Below are positions 42,875 to 52,174 of a stretch of 64,000 nt of DNA, piece after piece. The translations under genes were made by a program, and so were the position numbers. Location: contig NZ_JAYRCK010000028.1 of assembly GCF_036409475.1 (NCBI RefSeq), positions 9,906 through 73,905 of the forward strand, read 5' to 3'. This DNA comes from Scandinavium sp036409475 (GTDB taxonomy: Bacteria; Pseudomonadota; Gammaproteobacteria; Enterobacterales; Enterobacteriaceae). Within the stretch, counting starts at the first letter, position 1. Every line of letters starts with the position of its first letter. The notes below the pieces were generated by a model. It was not told the DNA's origin. It did not search any database and saw only the letters and a list, made by a program, of their open reading frames with translations.

Positions 42875-43894
42875 TTATTTTGCAAAGGTCAGCAGAACCT
42901 TGCAGCAGCGCTTCTGATCTTTCTCAAAAAGCGTTATGGCATCGGTCACGTCCCGATAATCAAACTCGTGCGTGACCAGTTTTTCCGGATTGATAAGCCC
43001 GTTTTTGAGCCAGTCGATCACCACCGGGAACTTGTGGGCATTTAGTCGTGAAGAGAAAATACTCAGTTCCTTGCCGGTAATGCCCTGCTGAACGATTGAA
43101 GAGGCATCGCTGGAGAACCCCATCAAAACGATTCGTGCAGCAGGTGAAGCCAGGGTGATGGCTTCCTGCAAAATGCTGGGGTGACAAGCGGCATCGACGA
43201 TGAGCGTGGGTTTACTGCCCTTTTCCGCCAGCACATCTGGCAGCGAGAGGTCGCTGTTGTTGATTGTCCAGTCTGCACCGCTGCGCTCAGCCATCATCAG
43301 GCGCTCTGGAATACGATCCACCACGATGACCTGCTTCACTTTATAAACCCCTTTCAGGGCCTGAACGGTGACGAGCCCCATCGGGCCTGCGCCATACACC
43401 AGCGCCACATCTTGTTCTGTTGGATTCACCTGGCCGGTGACATTCGCCGCGATCGTGAAGGGTTCGATCATCACCGCATGTTTATCCTGGATGTTGTCCG
43501 GGATAGCCCACGCATTGCGTTCAGGCACAACGGCGTATTCACTGAAGCCGCCATCACGATGCACGCCCAGCACCACCAGTGAAGTACAAACGTTCGGCTT
43601 GCCAATGGAACACGGATAGCAATGCCCGCAGCTGATTACCGGGTCCACGCTGACACGCTGGCCGATCCGCTCTGCGCTGACGCCCTCGCCCACGGCGTCA
43701 ATCAGGCCGAAAAATTCGTGCCCAATCACACGCGGGTATTTCGCAAAGGGATTATGACCGCGATAAATGTGGCTATCGGAACCGCAGATCCCCGCCAGCT
43801 TCACTTTGACTCTCACCTCGCCGGCTGCGGGATTGGGCACATCGCGTTCTTCAATCACTAATTCGTTCGGTTGACGAATAACGATACTTTTCAT
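42875..43894 (-). CDS. rspB: Zinc-dependent alcohol dehydrogenase RspB
   Basis: 339 residues from Met 43894, with AAGGAG upstream. Medium-chain dehydrogenase: catalytic zinc ligands in GICGSDSHIY and GHEFFG, structural zinc cysteines in CGHCYPCSIGKPNVC, cofactor motif VYGAGPMGLV. It is close to sugar-acid dehydrogenases (5-keto-gluconate/L-gulonate type). Its start is 12 bp after the rspA stop. Confidence 0.93.
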   Translation of the reverse strand: MKSIVIRQPNELVIEERDVPNPAAGEVRVKVKLAGICGSDSHIYRGHNPFAKYPRVIGHEFFGLIDAVGEGVSAERIGQRVSVDPVISCGHCYPCSIGKPNVCTSLVVLGVHRDGGFSEYAVVPERNAWAIPDNIQDKHAVMIEPFTIAANVTGQVNPTEQDVALVYGAGPMGLVTVQALKGVYKVKQVIVVDRIPERLMMAERSGADWTINNSDLSLPDVLAEKGSKPTLIVDAACHPSILQEAITLASPAARIVLMGFSSDASSIVQQGITGKELSIFSSRLNAHKFPVVIDWLKNGLINPEKLVTHEFDYRDVTDAITLFEKDQKRCCKVLLTFAK

Positions 43895-43905
43895 CTCAAC
43901 GCTCC

Positions 43906-45120
43906 TTACCAGTTCCACAGTGTGCCGTCTTCGAGGCGAGCGACCGGGAGGTAGGCCGGGTCGTAGGGATATTTCGCCGCCAGTTTTTCGTCAAACTCGA
44001 TGCCCAGCCCCGGTTTATCACCCGGATGCATGTAGCCGTTGTCGAACGTCCAGCTGTGTGGGAAGACTTCGAGCATTTGTTCGGAGTAACCCATGTATTC
44101 CTGCACGCCAAAGTTCGGCACCCACAGATCAAAGTGCAGCGCAGCGGCGTGACAAATAGGTGACAAGTCAGACGGCCCATGAGAGCCCGTACGAACCTGA
44201 TAAAGTGACGCAAAATCGGCGATACGCCGCATGCCGGTGATGCCGCCTGCGTGCGTGATGGTGGTGCGGATATAGTCGATAAGCTGCTCTTCGATAAGCT
44301 GCTTGCAGTCCCAGATACTGTTGAAGACTTCACCTACCGCAATTGGCGTGACGGTGTGCTGGCGAATCAGGCGGAAACATGCCTGATTTTCCGCAGGCGT
44401 CGGGTCTTCCATCCAGAACATGCGGTATTGCTCAATGCTTTTGCCAAACCGCGCGGCTTCAATCGGCGTCAGGCGGTGATGCATGTCGTGCAGCAGATGT
44501 TCGTTAAAACCAAATTTCTTGCGCACCGCGTCGAACAGCTTCGGCGTAAAATCGAGGTATTTTTCCGTGGACCAAAACTGTTCTTCCGGCCACTGGCCTT
44601 TGGTCGCGGGTTCATACGCCTGGCCTTTGCCTTTCGCCATGCCATAAGTGGTTTTCATGCCCGGCACGCCGCACTGCACGCGAATCGCTTTAAAACCCAT
44701 CTCTTTGTGGCGCGCGTAATCGTCGAGCACTTCATCAATGGAATGGCCGGTGGTGTGACAATACACCATCACGCCCTCACGGGAAGCGCCGCCCAGCAGT
44801 TGATAAAGCGGCATTCCGGCGGCTTTCGCTTTGATATCCCATAACGCCATATCGACAGCCGAAATGGCAGACATCGTCACCGGCCCGCGACGCCAGTACG
44901 CGCCTTTGTAGAAAAACTGCCAGATATCTTCGATTCGATGGGCGTCACGGCCAATCAGCTGTGGGCACAGGTGATCTTTCAAATAGGACGCAACCGAAAG
45001 CTCGCGTCCATTCAGGGTGGCATCGCCAAGCCCGACAATCCCGTCGTCGGTCGTAATTTTCAGGGTGACAAAGTTACGCCCCGGACAGGTGACAAACACT
45101 TCTGCTGCAACAATCTTCAT
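43906..45120 (-). CDS. rspA: D-mannonate dehydratase family protein RspA
   Basis: 404 residues from Met 45120 (MKIVAAEVFVTCPGRNFV), the E. coli length. Enolase superfamily: catalytic region HDMHHRLTP, metal ligands in FWMEDPTPAEN and IAVGEVFNS, and the HAGGITGMRRIADFASLYQV block. Members turn D-mannonate or D-gluconate into 2-keto-3-deoxygluconate, often slowly. It is first in the rspA-rspB-ydfJ run. Confidence 0.94.
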   Translation of the reverse strand: MKIVAAEVFVTCPGRNFVTLKITTDDGIVGLGDATLNGRELSVASYLKDHLCPQLIGRDAHRIEDIWQFFYKGAYWRRGPVTMSAISAVDMALWDIKAKAAGMPLYQLLGGASREGVMVYCHTTGHSIDEVLDDYARHKEMGFKAIRVQCGVPGMKTTYGMAKGKGQAYEPATKGQWPEEQFWSTEKYLDFTPKLFDAVRKKFGFNEHLLHDMHHRLTPIEAARFGKSIEQYRMFWMEDPTPAENQACFRLIRQHTVTPIAVGEVFNSIWDCKQLIEEQLIDYIRTTITHAGGITGMRRIADFASLYQVRTGSHGPSDLSPICHAAALHFDLWVPNFGVQEYMGYSEQMLEVFPHSWTFDNGYMHPGDKPGLGIEFDEKLAAKYPYDPAYLPVARLEDGTLWNW

Positions 45121-45167
45121 TTTCTTTCCCTGCTCTCTGTGTTGATGGCGATATATACGCAAAGTGG

Positions 45168-45182
45168 CAACTACCATACAAG
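45168..45182. promoter_or_regulatory. RspR-type operator before rspA
   Basis: CAACTACCATACAAG, 48 bp upstream of the rspA start, identical to 41388-41402. The remaining gap to 45459 shows nothing else I can name; ynfA, which follows rspA in E. coli, is missing. Confidence 0.8.
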
Positions 45183-45459
45183 TATATTGATCAAAAAAGT
45201 CACAGTGGATCACAAAAATAAGTGTGTGGCCCTGGCGGCAAAAACCGGCAGGGAGAGGAAAGTCGAGGAAGATATTAGTTGATGCGATCTTTCACGATGA
45301 AGAAGCAGCCGCAGCGCTGAGGCACACTCGATAACCCCGGACGATTACCATGAACGTTTTTTTCGGGTGAGTGTCTGCAAAGTCCTTAAGGATAAATTAA
45401 TCTGAATAAAGGGAGAATCGCTTTCTCTCACAGACTCACGGCCATTGAGGTGCAGGATT

Positions 45460-45675
45460 ATGGGTATCGACAGAATGGCAACGGTTGTGTTGCGCCGCCA
45501 GGGGATCGGCGTGAAAGATAAGGTGATTCGCTTTCGCGGCAATACCCTCGTGTTCCGTTTTAATCAGGACGGCTACGACATCTATAGCAACGGGGCGAAA
45601 ATTACCTTCGTGAAAACCAAAGATGTTAACGAGGCAGTTCGGTTGTACAAATCTTCGCTCAGCGACGCCTGCTAA
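45460..45675 (+). CDS. Small hypothetical protein, 71 residues
   Basis: ATG 45460 has GAGGTGCAGG upstream, a usable ribosome binding site. The product (MGIDRMATVVLRRQGIGVKD ... RLYKSSLSDAC) is basic and soluble, with a beta-rich centre (VIRFRGNTLVFRFNQDGYDI). I do not recognise the family. It takes the place of ynfA between rspA and ynfB. Confidence 0.65.
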   Translation: MGIDRMATVVLRRQGIGVKDKVIRFRGNTLVFRFNQDGYDIYSNGAKITFVKTKDVNEAVRLYKSSLSDAC

Positions 45676-45805
45676 ACGCCCTTCCTTTTTACTTCTGGTT
45701 GTTTTCTGGTTAAGTTTTTACGTCGCTGCGTGGGTATTCCCTGTACAGGAGTTGTAGTAAACTTCCCCTGTGGGTTTACCGTTTTTATCCCGTAAGGAAA
45801 CAGCC

Positions 45806-46147
45806 ATGAAAGTGACTTTAAGCAAACGCCTGTGTCTGACGGCGATGCTGGCGTTGAGTGCCATCGTGTACACCGCCACGGCAACTGCCGAGACCAGCAA
45901 ACTGGTTATTGAGTCTGGTGACAGCGCACAGAGCAAACAGAATGCTGCGATGGACAAGGAACAGTGGAACGATACCCGTTCCTTGCGCCAGAAAGTGAAT
46001 ACCCGTGCAGAGAAAGAATGGGACAAAACAGACGTCGCTTTTGATACGCGCGACAAGTGCGAGCAAAGCGCCAATCTGAATGCGTACTGGGAACCCAACA
46101 CCCTGCGCTGTCTCGATCGCAACACCGGTCGACCTATTGCCCCGTAA
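45806..46147 (+). CDS. ynfB: DUF1283 periplasmic protein YnfB
   Basis: 113 residues from Met 45806 (MKVTLSKRLCLTAMLALSA), as in E. coli; the longer frame starts inside the leader. Signal peptide then LVIESGDSAQSKQNAAMDKE and EPNTLRCLDRNTGRPIAP. Function unknown. It is 84 bp before speG. Confidence 0.92.
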   Translation: MKVTLSKRLCLTAMLALSAIVYTATATAETSKLVIESGDSAQSKQNAAMDKEQWNDTRSLRQKVNTRAEKEWDKTDVAFDTRDKCEQSANLNAYWEPNTLRCLDRNTGRPIAP

Positions 46148-46230
46148 TGCTGAACGGCGCCCTCTCTGGCGCCTTTCTTTTCTGCACTAATCAGCACTAT
46201 TCAGCACTGAAGCTCACAAAAGGAAATCAC

Positions 46231-46791
46231 ATGGCCGATGCTTATGCCATTAAGCTGCGCCCGCTCGAACGCGAGGATCTGCGCTTTGTTCACCAACTCG
46301 ACAATAACGCCAGCGTCATGCGCTACTGGTTCGAAGAGCCGTATGAAGCGTTTGTTGAGCTGTCTGACCTTTACGACAAACACATCCACGACCAGAGCGA
46401 ACGCCGCTTTGTGATTGAATGCGATGGTGAAAAAGCAGGTCTGGTCGAACTGGTTGAAATTAACCATGTTCATCGTCGCGCAGAATTTCAGATAATTATT
46501 TCCCCGGAATATCAGGGTAAAGGTCTGGCCTCAAGAGCCGCGCTGCTGGCGATGGATTACGGCTTTACGGTGCTGAACCTGTACAAGCTGTATCTGATTG
46601 TCGATAAGGAAAACGAGAAAGCGATTCATATTTATCGTAAGCTCGGTTTTCAGGTCGAAGGGGAACTCATCCATGAGTTTTTCATTAATGGTGAATACCG
46701 CAACACCATTCGCATGTGCCTGTTCCAGCATCAATATCTGCCCAAACATAAAGCAGGCGCGCAGAACCTGCTGAAGCCGACGGCTCAGTAA
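46231..46791 (+). CDS. speG: Spermidine N1-acetyltransferase
   Basis: 186 residues, same length as E. coli SpeG. GNAT fold with acetyl-CoA motif IISPEYQGKGLASRAALLAM and the C-terminal EGELIHEFFINGEYRNTIRM. The acidic allosteric polyamine site region (FEEPYEAFVELSDLYDKHIH) is present. It acetylates spermidine and spermine in a dodecamer. AAAGGAA lies 6 bases upstream. It overlaps ynfC at the 3' ends by 7 bp. Confidence 0.96.
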   Translation: MADAYAIKLRPLEREDLRFVHQLDNNASVMRYWFEEPYEAFVELSDLYDKHIHDQSERRFVIECDGEKAGLVELVEINHVHRRAEFQIIISPEYQGKGLASRAALLAMDYGFTVLNLYKLYLIVDKENEKAIHIYRKLGFQVEGELIHEFFINGEYRNTIRMCLFQHQYLPKHKAGAQNLLKPTAQ

Positions 46792-47495
46792 TACTCAATC
46801 GTATTTTTGATGGTGTAATGCTGCTTCACCGGCGGCGTTGCACTGTCATCGACAATCTCCAGACTGCAACTCACCGGATTGTCATGCCTGTCGTAGTCAC
46901 AGGTTTGCGCCACGTTGCCGATGGTTTTGTCATTCAGCGTACTTATCGCGGTGTAATCGAGCTTTTTACGTTCATCCTTTGAGGGGGTCGAGATGATTTT
47001 CAGCGTTTCATTATCGCCCTTCGACGTTTTGCCCAGCGGATACCCGTCTTTGTCGTAGTGATAATCTACCGTTAGCGCTTTGCCATGAGCCGCTACCACA
47101 AACCCGTTATCATCCGTGTCCCAGGTCAACCCCGCCGCGGGCATGCCTGCCAGCTGGCATTTGCCTTGCAGCAAAATGCGTTTTTCCTGAGTCATGCCAT
47201 CCAGATAATAGTTGGCATCCAGCACCAGCGTCGCCCCGGAGTTGTTCTCCAGGTCGTGCAGTTCGATGAGATCAAAACACCCTTCCGTAGAGAGCTTCGC
47301 GCTCACGCGTTTGGTCACTTCGCCTTTTTCGTTCATCAACGTCTGGCTGAAATCTTTCACCGGGCCGCGCAGCGGATCGAAATCGAACTCATTCGAAAAG
47401 CTGGCCATTTCCGGGGTAAATGCCACCGGCACTGACGCGTTATCGCAGGCTGTAAGCACGCTGAGCAGCGGCATCACGAACAGCAGTTTCTTCAC
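46785..47495 (-). CDS. ynfC: Lipoprotein YnfC (UPF0257)
   Basis: 236 residues from the GTG at 47495, which has AAGGA six bases upstream and gives the E. coli length. Signal peptide with lipobox LLSVLTAC, so the cysteine should be lipidated. FTPEMASFSNEFDFDPLRGP and the final KNTIEYY match YnfC closely. Function unknown. Confidence 0.93.
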   Translation of the reverse strand: MKKLLFVMPLLSVLTACDNASVPVAFTPEMASFSNEFDFDPLRGPVKDFSQTLMNEKGEVTKRVSAKLSTEGCFDLIELHDLENNSGATLVLDANYYLDGMTQEKRILLQGKCQLAGMPAAGLTWDTDDNGFVVAAHGKALTVDYHYDKDGYPLGKTSKGDNETLKIISTPSKDERKKLDYTAISTLNDKTIGNVAQTCDYDRHDNPVSCSLEIVDDSATPPVKQHYTIKNTIEYY

Positions 47496-47599
47496 ACCGA
47501 TTCCTTGAAGGGAGAATTTTCTCAATCATATTAGCAAATACAGCGATTTACACTACGAGTGCTATGCTTTTATCTCACGACAGCGATAAGGAGATGCAG

Positions 47600-47860
47600 A
47601 TGAAAAAGACTCACTGGCTGGTTGCTCTTTTGTTTGCAAGTGCGATGCCTGCCCTTGCCGCGCCGGAGTCCTGCGAGCGCGTGAAAGACGACATACAGCA
47701 GAAAATTGTGAATAACGGCGTGCCGGAATCCGGGTTCACGCTGGATATCGTGCCAAACGATCAGGCTGATAAACCTGATGCTCAGGTTGTGGGCCACTGC
47801 GCCAACGACACGTTTAAGATCCTCTACACCCGCAACGGCAACGACGCACCCGCCGAATAA
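47600..47860 (+). CDS. ynfD: DUF1161 periplasmic protein YnfD
   Basis: 86 residues from Met 47600 (MKKTHWLVALLFASAMPALA), a clear signal peptide with AAGGAGA upstream. Two cysteines (SCERVKDDIQ, VVGHCANDTF) probably form a disulfide. Function unknown; position after ynfC as in E. coli. Confidence 0.9.
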   Translation: MKKTHWLVALLFASAMPALAAPESCERVKDDIQQKIVNNGVPESGFTLDIVPNDQADKPDAQVVGHCANDTFKILYTRNGNDAPAE

Positions 47861-47873
47861 CCTGCGAATGAAA

Positions 47874-47906
47874 GATATTATCTCTGGCTTGACCAGGGAT
47901 AATATC
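47874..47906 (+). terminator. Hairpin after ynfD
   Basis: GATATTATCTCTGG pairs with CCAGGGATAATATC around CTTGA (14 bp, one G-T pair). It lacks a long T-run, so it may stabilise the mRNA end rather than terminate fully. Confidence 0.6.
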
Positions 47907-47991
47907 TTCCTACCCCCAAGTAAGTAACATTCACCCATCATCATTCAGGCTGATGTTTCTGGCCGATAATTACAACACGATGGAGTGAACA

Positions 47992-50436
47992 ATGTCTGAG
48001 CGTCAGCAGCATGAACACCCCGGCGGGATCAGCCGCCGTACCCTGATTAAATCTTCTGCTATCGGTTCCTTAGCTGTTGCCGCCAGCAGTCTTTCTTTAC
48101 CTTTTACCCTGAAAAGCGCTGCCGCCGCCGTGCAGCAGGCGACTCAACCAGACGATAAAGTTGTCTGGGGTGCCTGTTCGGTCAACTGTGGTAGCCGTTG
48201 TGCCCTGCGTTTACATGTCCGTGATGAAGAAGTGTATTGGGTTGAAACCGATAACACGGGCGACGATATTTATGGCAACCACCAGGTCCGCGCCTGTTTA
48301 CGTGGCCGCTCTATTCGCCGCCGTATCAATCATCCTGAGCGTCTGAACTACCCGATGAAACGTGTCGGTAAACGCGGCGAAGGGAAATTCGAACGCATCA
48401 GTTGGCCTGAAGCGCTGGACATTCTGAGCGCCAGTCTGAAAAAAGTGGTCAGTGAATACGGTAACGAAGCGGTTTATATCCATTACACCTCAGGGATTGT
48501 CGGCGGCAATATTACCCGCTCTTCTCCTTATGCCTCTTTGGTCGCCCGTCTGATGAACTGCTACGGAGGCTCCCTCCAGCAGTACGGCACCTACAGTACC
48601 GCACAAATCGCCTGCGCCATGCCGTACACCTACGGCTCGAACGACGGTAACAGCACCTCCGATATTGAAAACAGCAAGCTGGTGGTGATGTTCGGCAACA
48701 ACCCGGCGGAAACTCGCATGAGCGGCGGCGGAATCACCTATTATCTTGAGCAGGCGCGCGAACGTTCTAATGCCCGCATGATTGTGATTGACCCGAGGTA
48801 CACCGATACCGCTGCTGGCCGTGAAGATGAATGGGTACCGATTCGCCCGGGCACAGATGCTGCGCTGGTGGCGGGTATTGCCTGGGTGCTGATCAACGAA
48901 AACCTGGTCGATCAGCCCTTCCTCGACAAATACTGCGTAGGCTACGACGAGAAAACGCTGCCGGAAGGCGCGCCAGCCAATGGTCACTATAAAGCCTATA
49001 TTCTGGGCCAGGGTGACGATGCCACGGCAAAAACTCCGGAATGGGCATCACGTATTACCGGCATTCCAGCTGAAAAAATCATCAAGCTGGCGCGTGAAAT
49101 CGGTACCGCGAAACCGGCTTATATTTGCCAGGGCTGGGGACCGCAGCGTCAGGCCAACGGTGAGCTGACTTCCCGCGCCATCGCGATGCTGCCTATTTTA
49201 ACGGGCAACGTCGGCATTCATGGCGGCAACAGCGGCGCTCGTGAATCGACTTACACCATGACCATCGAGCGCATGCCGATTCTGGAAAACCCGGTCAAAA
49301 CAGCCATTTCTTGTTTCACCTGGACAGACGCCATCGAGCGTGGCGCTGAAATGACAGCCACCCGCGACGGCGTGCGCGGTAAAGATAAGCTGGATGTGCC
49401 GGTTAAGTTCATCTGGAACTACGCAGGCAACACCATCATCAACCAGCATTCGGACATCAACCGCACTCACGACATTCTGCAGGATGAATCGAAGTGCGAA
49501 ATGATTGTGGTCATCGAAAACTTCATGACCAGCTCGGCAAAATATGCCGACCTTCTGCTGCCGGATCTGATGACCGTTGAGCAGGAAGATATCATCCCGA
49601 ACGATTACGCTGGCAACATGGGCTATCTCATTTTCAGCCAGCCCGCCACGGCACCAAAGTTCGAGCGCAAACCTATTTATTGGATTTTGAGCGAAGTGGC
49701 AAAACGCCTTGGCGATGACGTGCACCAGCAGTTTACCGAAGGGCGTACGCAAGCCGAATGGCTGCAATATCTGTACGCGAAAATGCAGGCGAAAGACGCC
49801 CAGCTTCCTTCTTATGAAGCACTGAAAGCGATGGGCATTTACAAGCGTAAAGATCCAAACGGGCATTTCGTCGCGTACAAGGCTTTCCGTAACGATCCTG
49901 AAGCGAACCCGCTGAAAACGCCGTCCGGCAAGATTGAAATTTATTCGGCGCAGCTCGCGAAAATTGCCGCCAGCTGGCAGCTTGAAAAAGACGACACGAT
50001 AAGCCCGCTCCCGGTATACGCTTCAACATTCGATGGCTGGGACGCTCCGCAGCGCAGCCAGTTCCCGTTGCAAATGTTCGGGTTCCACTACAAAGCGCGT
50101 ACCCACTCCAGCTACGGTAATGTCGATGTGCTGCAAGCTGCCTGCCGTCAGGAGGTGTGGCTGAATCCACTTGATGCAGCAAAACGTGGTATCAGCAACG
50201 GCGATATGGTTCGCGTGTTCAACGGACGCGGCGAACTGCGCATTGCGGCGAAAGTGACGCCGCGCATCATGCCCGGTGTTAGCGCCATGGGCCAGGGCGC
50301 ATGGCATGATGCCAACATGAACGGTGACCGCATTGATCACGGCTCCTGTATCAATACGCTGACAACTCATCGCCCGTCGCCGCTGGCAAAAGGCAATCCG
50401 CAACATACTAATCTGGTTGAAATTGAGAAGGTGTAA
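47992..50436 (+). CDS. ynfE: Molybdopterin oxidoreductase, selenate/DMSO reductase catalytic subunit
   Basis: 814 residues. The twin-arginine signal is SRRTLIKS (residues 14-21), so it is folded before export. The first [4Fe-4S] motif is CSVNCGSRC followed by VRACLRGRS; the bis-MGD enzyme signatures FGNNPAETRMSGGGITYYLE and QGWGPQRQANGELTSRAIA follow; the serine of YGTYSTAQI is the probable molybdenum ligand. It is closest to YnfE/YnfF, slightly less so to DmsA. The gene is followed directly by dmsD; ynfF, the Fe-S subunit ynfG and the anchor ynfH are absent. Confidence 0.9.
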   Translation: MSERQQHEHPGGISRRTLIKSSAIGSLAVAASSLSLPFTLKSAAAAVQQATQPDDKVVWGACSVNCGSRCALRLHVRDEEVYWVETDNTGDDIYGNHQVRACLRGRSIRRRINHPERLNYPMKRVGKRGEGKFERISWPEALDILSASLKKVVSEYGNEAVYIHYTSGIVGGNITRSSPYASLVARLMNCYGGSLQQYGTYSTAQIACAMPYTYGSNDGNSTSDIENSKLVVMFGNNPAETRMSGGGITYYLEQARERSNARMIVIDPRYTDTAAGREDEWVPIRPGTDAALVAGIAWVLINENLVDQPFLDKYCVGYDEKTLPEGAPANGHYKAYILGQGDDATAKTPEWASRITGIPAEKIIKLAREIGTAKPAYICQGWGPQRQANGELTSRAIAMLPILTGNVGIHGGNSGARESTYTMTIERMPILENPVKTAISCFTWTDAIERGAEMTATRDGVRGKDKLDVPVKFIWNYAGNTIINQHSDINRTHDILQDESKCEMIVVIENFMTSSAKYADLLLPDLMTVEQEDIIPNDYAGNMGYLIFSQPATAPKFERKPIYWILSEVAKRLGDDVHQQFTEGRTQAEWLQYLYAKMQAKDAQLPSYEALKAMGIYKRKDPNGHFVAYKAFRNDPEANPLKTPSGKIEIYSAQLAKIAASWQLEKDDTISPLPVYASTFDGWDAPQRSQFPLQMFGFHYKARTHSSYGNVDVLQAACRQEVWLNPLDAAKRGISNGDMVRVFNGRGELRIAAKVTPRIMPGVSAMGQGAWHDANMNGDRIDHGSCINTLTTHRPSPLAKGNPQHTNLVEIEKV

Positions 50437-50521
50437 CGCCGCTTGTTCAATCGTCGTATATCGTTAATGAAGTGAACAACATCGGCGCGGGCTCTCCCGC
50501 GCCGCAGCAAGGAAAAGAGTT

Positions 50522-51136
50522 ATGAATCAACCCCGTTTCGTTGAAGCCATCGCCATGAGCGGCCGCGTGCTCGGTGCCCTGTTTTATTTCGATCCGCAAA
50601 GCGAACAGGCGGCTCCGTTGGTTAATGCTTTCCGCGACGGCAGTTGGGCGCAGCAATGGCCGGAATCTGTCTCGTTCAACGCAGAACTGATTGAGGATTT
50701 TAAGGGCAAGACTGACGAACCTCTTGCAGAGGCCTGGCAGCGTCTGTTTGTTGGCCCCTATGCTTTGCCAGCGCCGCCATGGGGTTCCGTGTGGCTCGAT
50801 AAAGAAAGCGTCCTGTTTGGCGACTCTACGCTTGCCCTGCGTCAGTGGATGCGCGAAAACAACATCGCTTTCGACGCTCAGCAAAATGAACCGGAAGACA
50901 ACTTTGGCACGCTGTTGATGCTCAGCGCCTGGCTGAAAGAAAATGGCCGTGAAGAAGCATGGCAACAGCTGCTGGCGTGGCATCTGCTGCCGTGGTCTGG
51001 CCGTTTCCTGCAAACGTTTATCGATAACGCCGACCATCCTTTCTACCGTGCGCTGGGCCAGTTAGCCCAACAAACGCTGGCCTTCTGGCAGGCCGGGTTG
51101 CTGATTCCGGTTGCCGAAAAGAAACTCTACCGCTAA
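50522..51136 (+). CDS. dmsD: TorD/DmsD-family TAT chaperone
   Basis: 204 residues, exactly the E. coli length. It binds the twin-arginine signal of the reductase and guides cofactor loading and export. The family block WQRLFVGPYALPAPPWGSVW with ESVLFGDSTLALRQWM and EPEDNFGTLLMLSAWL is complete. It lies 85 bp after ynfE and likely in the same operon. Confidence 0.95.
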   Translation: MNQPRFVEAIAMSGRVLGALFYFDPQSEQAAPLVNAFRDGSWAQQWPESVSFNAELIEDFKGKTDEPLAEAWQRLFVGPYALPAPPWGSVWLDKESVLFGDSTLALRQWMRENNIAFDAQQNEPEDNFGTLLMLSAWLKENGREEAWQQLLAWHLLPWSGRFLQTFIDNADHPFYRALGQLAQQTLAFWQAGLLIPVAEKKLYR

Positions 51137-51140
51137 GCCT

Positions 51141-51164
51141 CACCTGCCGAAAGGCAGGTGTCTT
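51141..51164 (+). terminator. dmsD terminator
   Basis: CACCTGCC-GAAA-GGCAGGTG followed by TCTT, five bases after the stop. Confidence 0.85.
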
Positions 51165-51441
51165 AACTTAAGTTTCAATAATCTGCAAAACTCCATCTTG
51201 TGACAATGTCACTTTTACATTTGCCTTTTAGGACTATTCCCGCTTTTGCGGGCTAAGCCGTTACGTCATAAGGCGTAACACCTTGTTTACATTTCATGAC
51301 ACCGCGCTTTCATTCCGCCCTTTTCTGGAATCCTTCCCAACCGCTTGCTATAGCTCAGTGACCCTGCCGGAACATGGCATAACAACAAGCAACGCCTTCA
51401 GGTGGTTGCGATAACGCATGCAAACAGGGAGACACACTGCA
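51165..51441. other. Promoter region of the osmU operon
   Basis: No gene. A palindrome GTGACA-A-TGTCAC lies at 51200-51212; similar TGACA-N-TGTCA symmetry occurs at 17794. The rest shows no recognisable box. Confidence 0.4.
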
Positions 51442-52155
51442 ATGCACAACACTTTACTGACGCGCGCGCTGCTGTTCGTGGTAGCGATTGTCGCTGTCCT
51501 CGCACTGCTCACGTGGGGTATTGGCCTTGAGACCCTTAAAGCCCGCCAGGTCGATTTACTCTATCTCGGCCAACAGCACCTGATTCTGGTGTTCTCATCC
51601 ATGTTTTTTGCCTTACTGGTCGGGATCCCAAGTGGGATTTTACTCAGTCGCCCTGCCGCTCGCGGTGTGGCGGAATACGTGATGCAAATCTTCAACATCG
51701 GCAATACCTTGCCGCCGCTGGCGGTGCTGGCTCTGGCGATGGTGGTGGTCGGGATTGGTGACAAACCGGCTATCGTGGCGCTGTTCCTCGCCTCGCTTTT
51801 ACCCATCGTGCGAAATACCTATTCAGGATTGTGCTCCGTTCCCGGTTCACTGATTGAAGCCGCGAACGGCATTGGCATGACCAAATGGCAGCGTCTCTGG
51901 CAGGTTGAACTGCCTAACGCCTGGCCGGTGATGCTTTCGGGGATTCGTATCGCGACCGCCATTAATGTCGGGACCGCGCCACTCGCGTTTTTGATTGGCG
52001 CCAGCAGCTACGGTGAGCTGATTTTCCCTGGGATTTACCTCAATGATTTCCCGACGCTTATCCTTGGCGCCGCAGCCACGGCCCTGTTTGCCCTGATCCT
52101 CGACACGCTGCTTGCCGGGCTTGGACGCATACTCAGCCCGCACACCGCTGAATAA
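51442..52155 (+). CDS. osmY: Osmoprotectant ABC transporter permease (OsmY of OsmU)
   Basis: 237 residues from ATG 51442, which has GGGAGA upstream; the in-frame ATG at 51418 has none. Six transmembrane helices and the permease EAA-type loop EAANGIGMTKWQRLWQVELP. It is one of two permeases of the OsmU (glycine betaine/choline-O-sulfate) importer known from Salmonella, whose genes also lie next to dmsD. The name follows the Salmonella order and is not the unrelated E. coli osmY. Confidence 0.82.
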   Translation: MHNTLLTRALLFVVAIVAVLALLTWGIGLETLKARQVDLLYLGQQHLILVFSSMFFALLVGIPSGILLSRPAARGVAEYVMQIFNIGNTLPPLAVLALAMVVVGIGDKPAIVALFLASLLPIVRNTYSGLCSVPGSLIEAANGIGMTKWQRLWQVELPNAWPVMLSGIRIATAINVGTAPLAFLIGASSYGELIFPGIYLNDFPTLILGAAATALFALILDTLLAGLGRILSPHTAE

Positions 52156-52174
52156 CAACAATAAGGAGCACCCC

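Noticed and set aside
47889..47902. Possible FNR site TTGAC-CAGG-GATAA upstream of ynfE
   Set aside because: Right half does not fit ATCAA, and the bases belong to the hairpin after ynfD.
51200..51212. Palindrome GTGACA-A-TGTCAC before the osmU operon
   Set aside because: Too short and without a known regulator to be called as an operator; mentioned only as part of the intergenic description.
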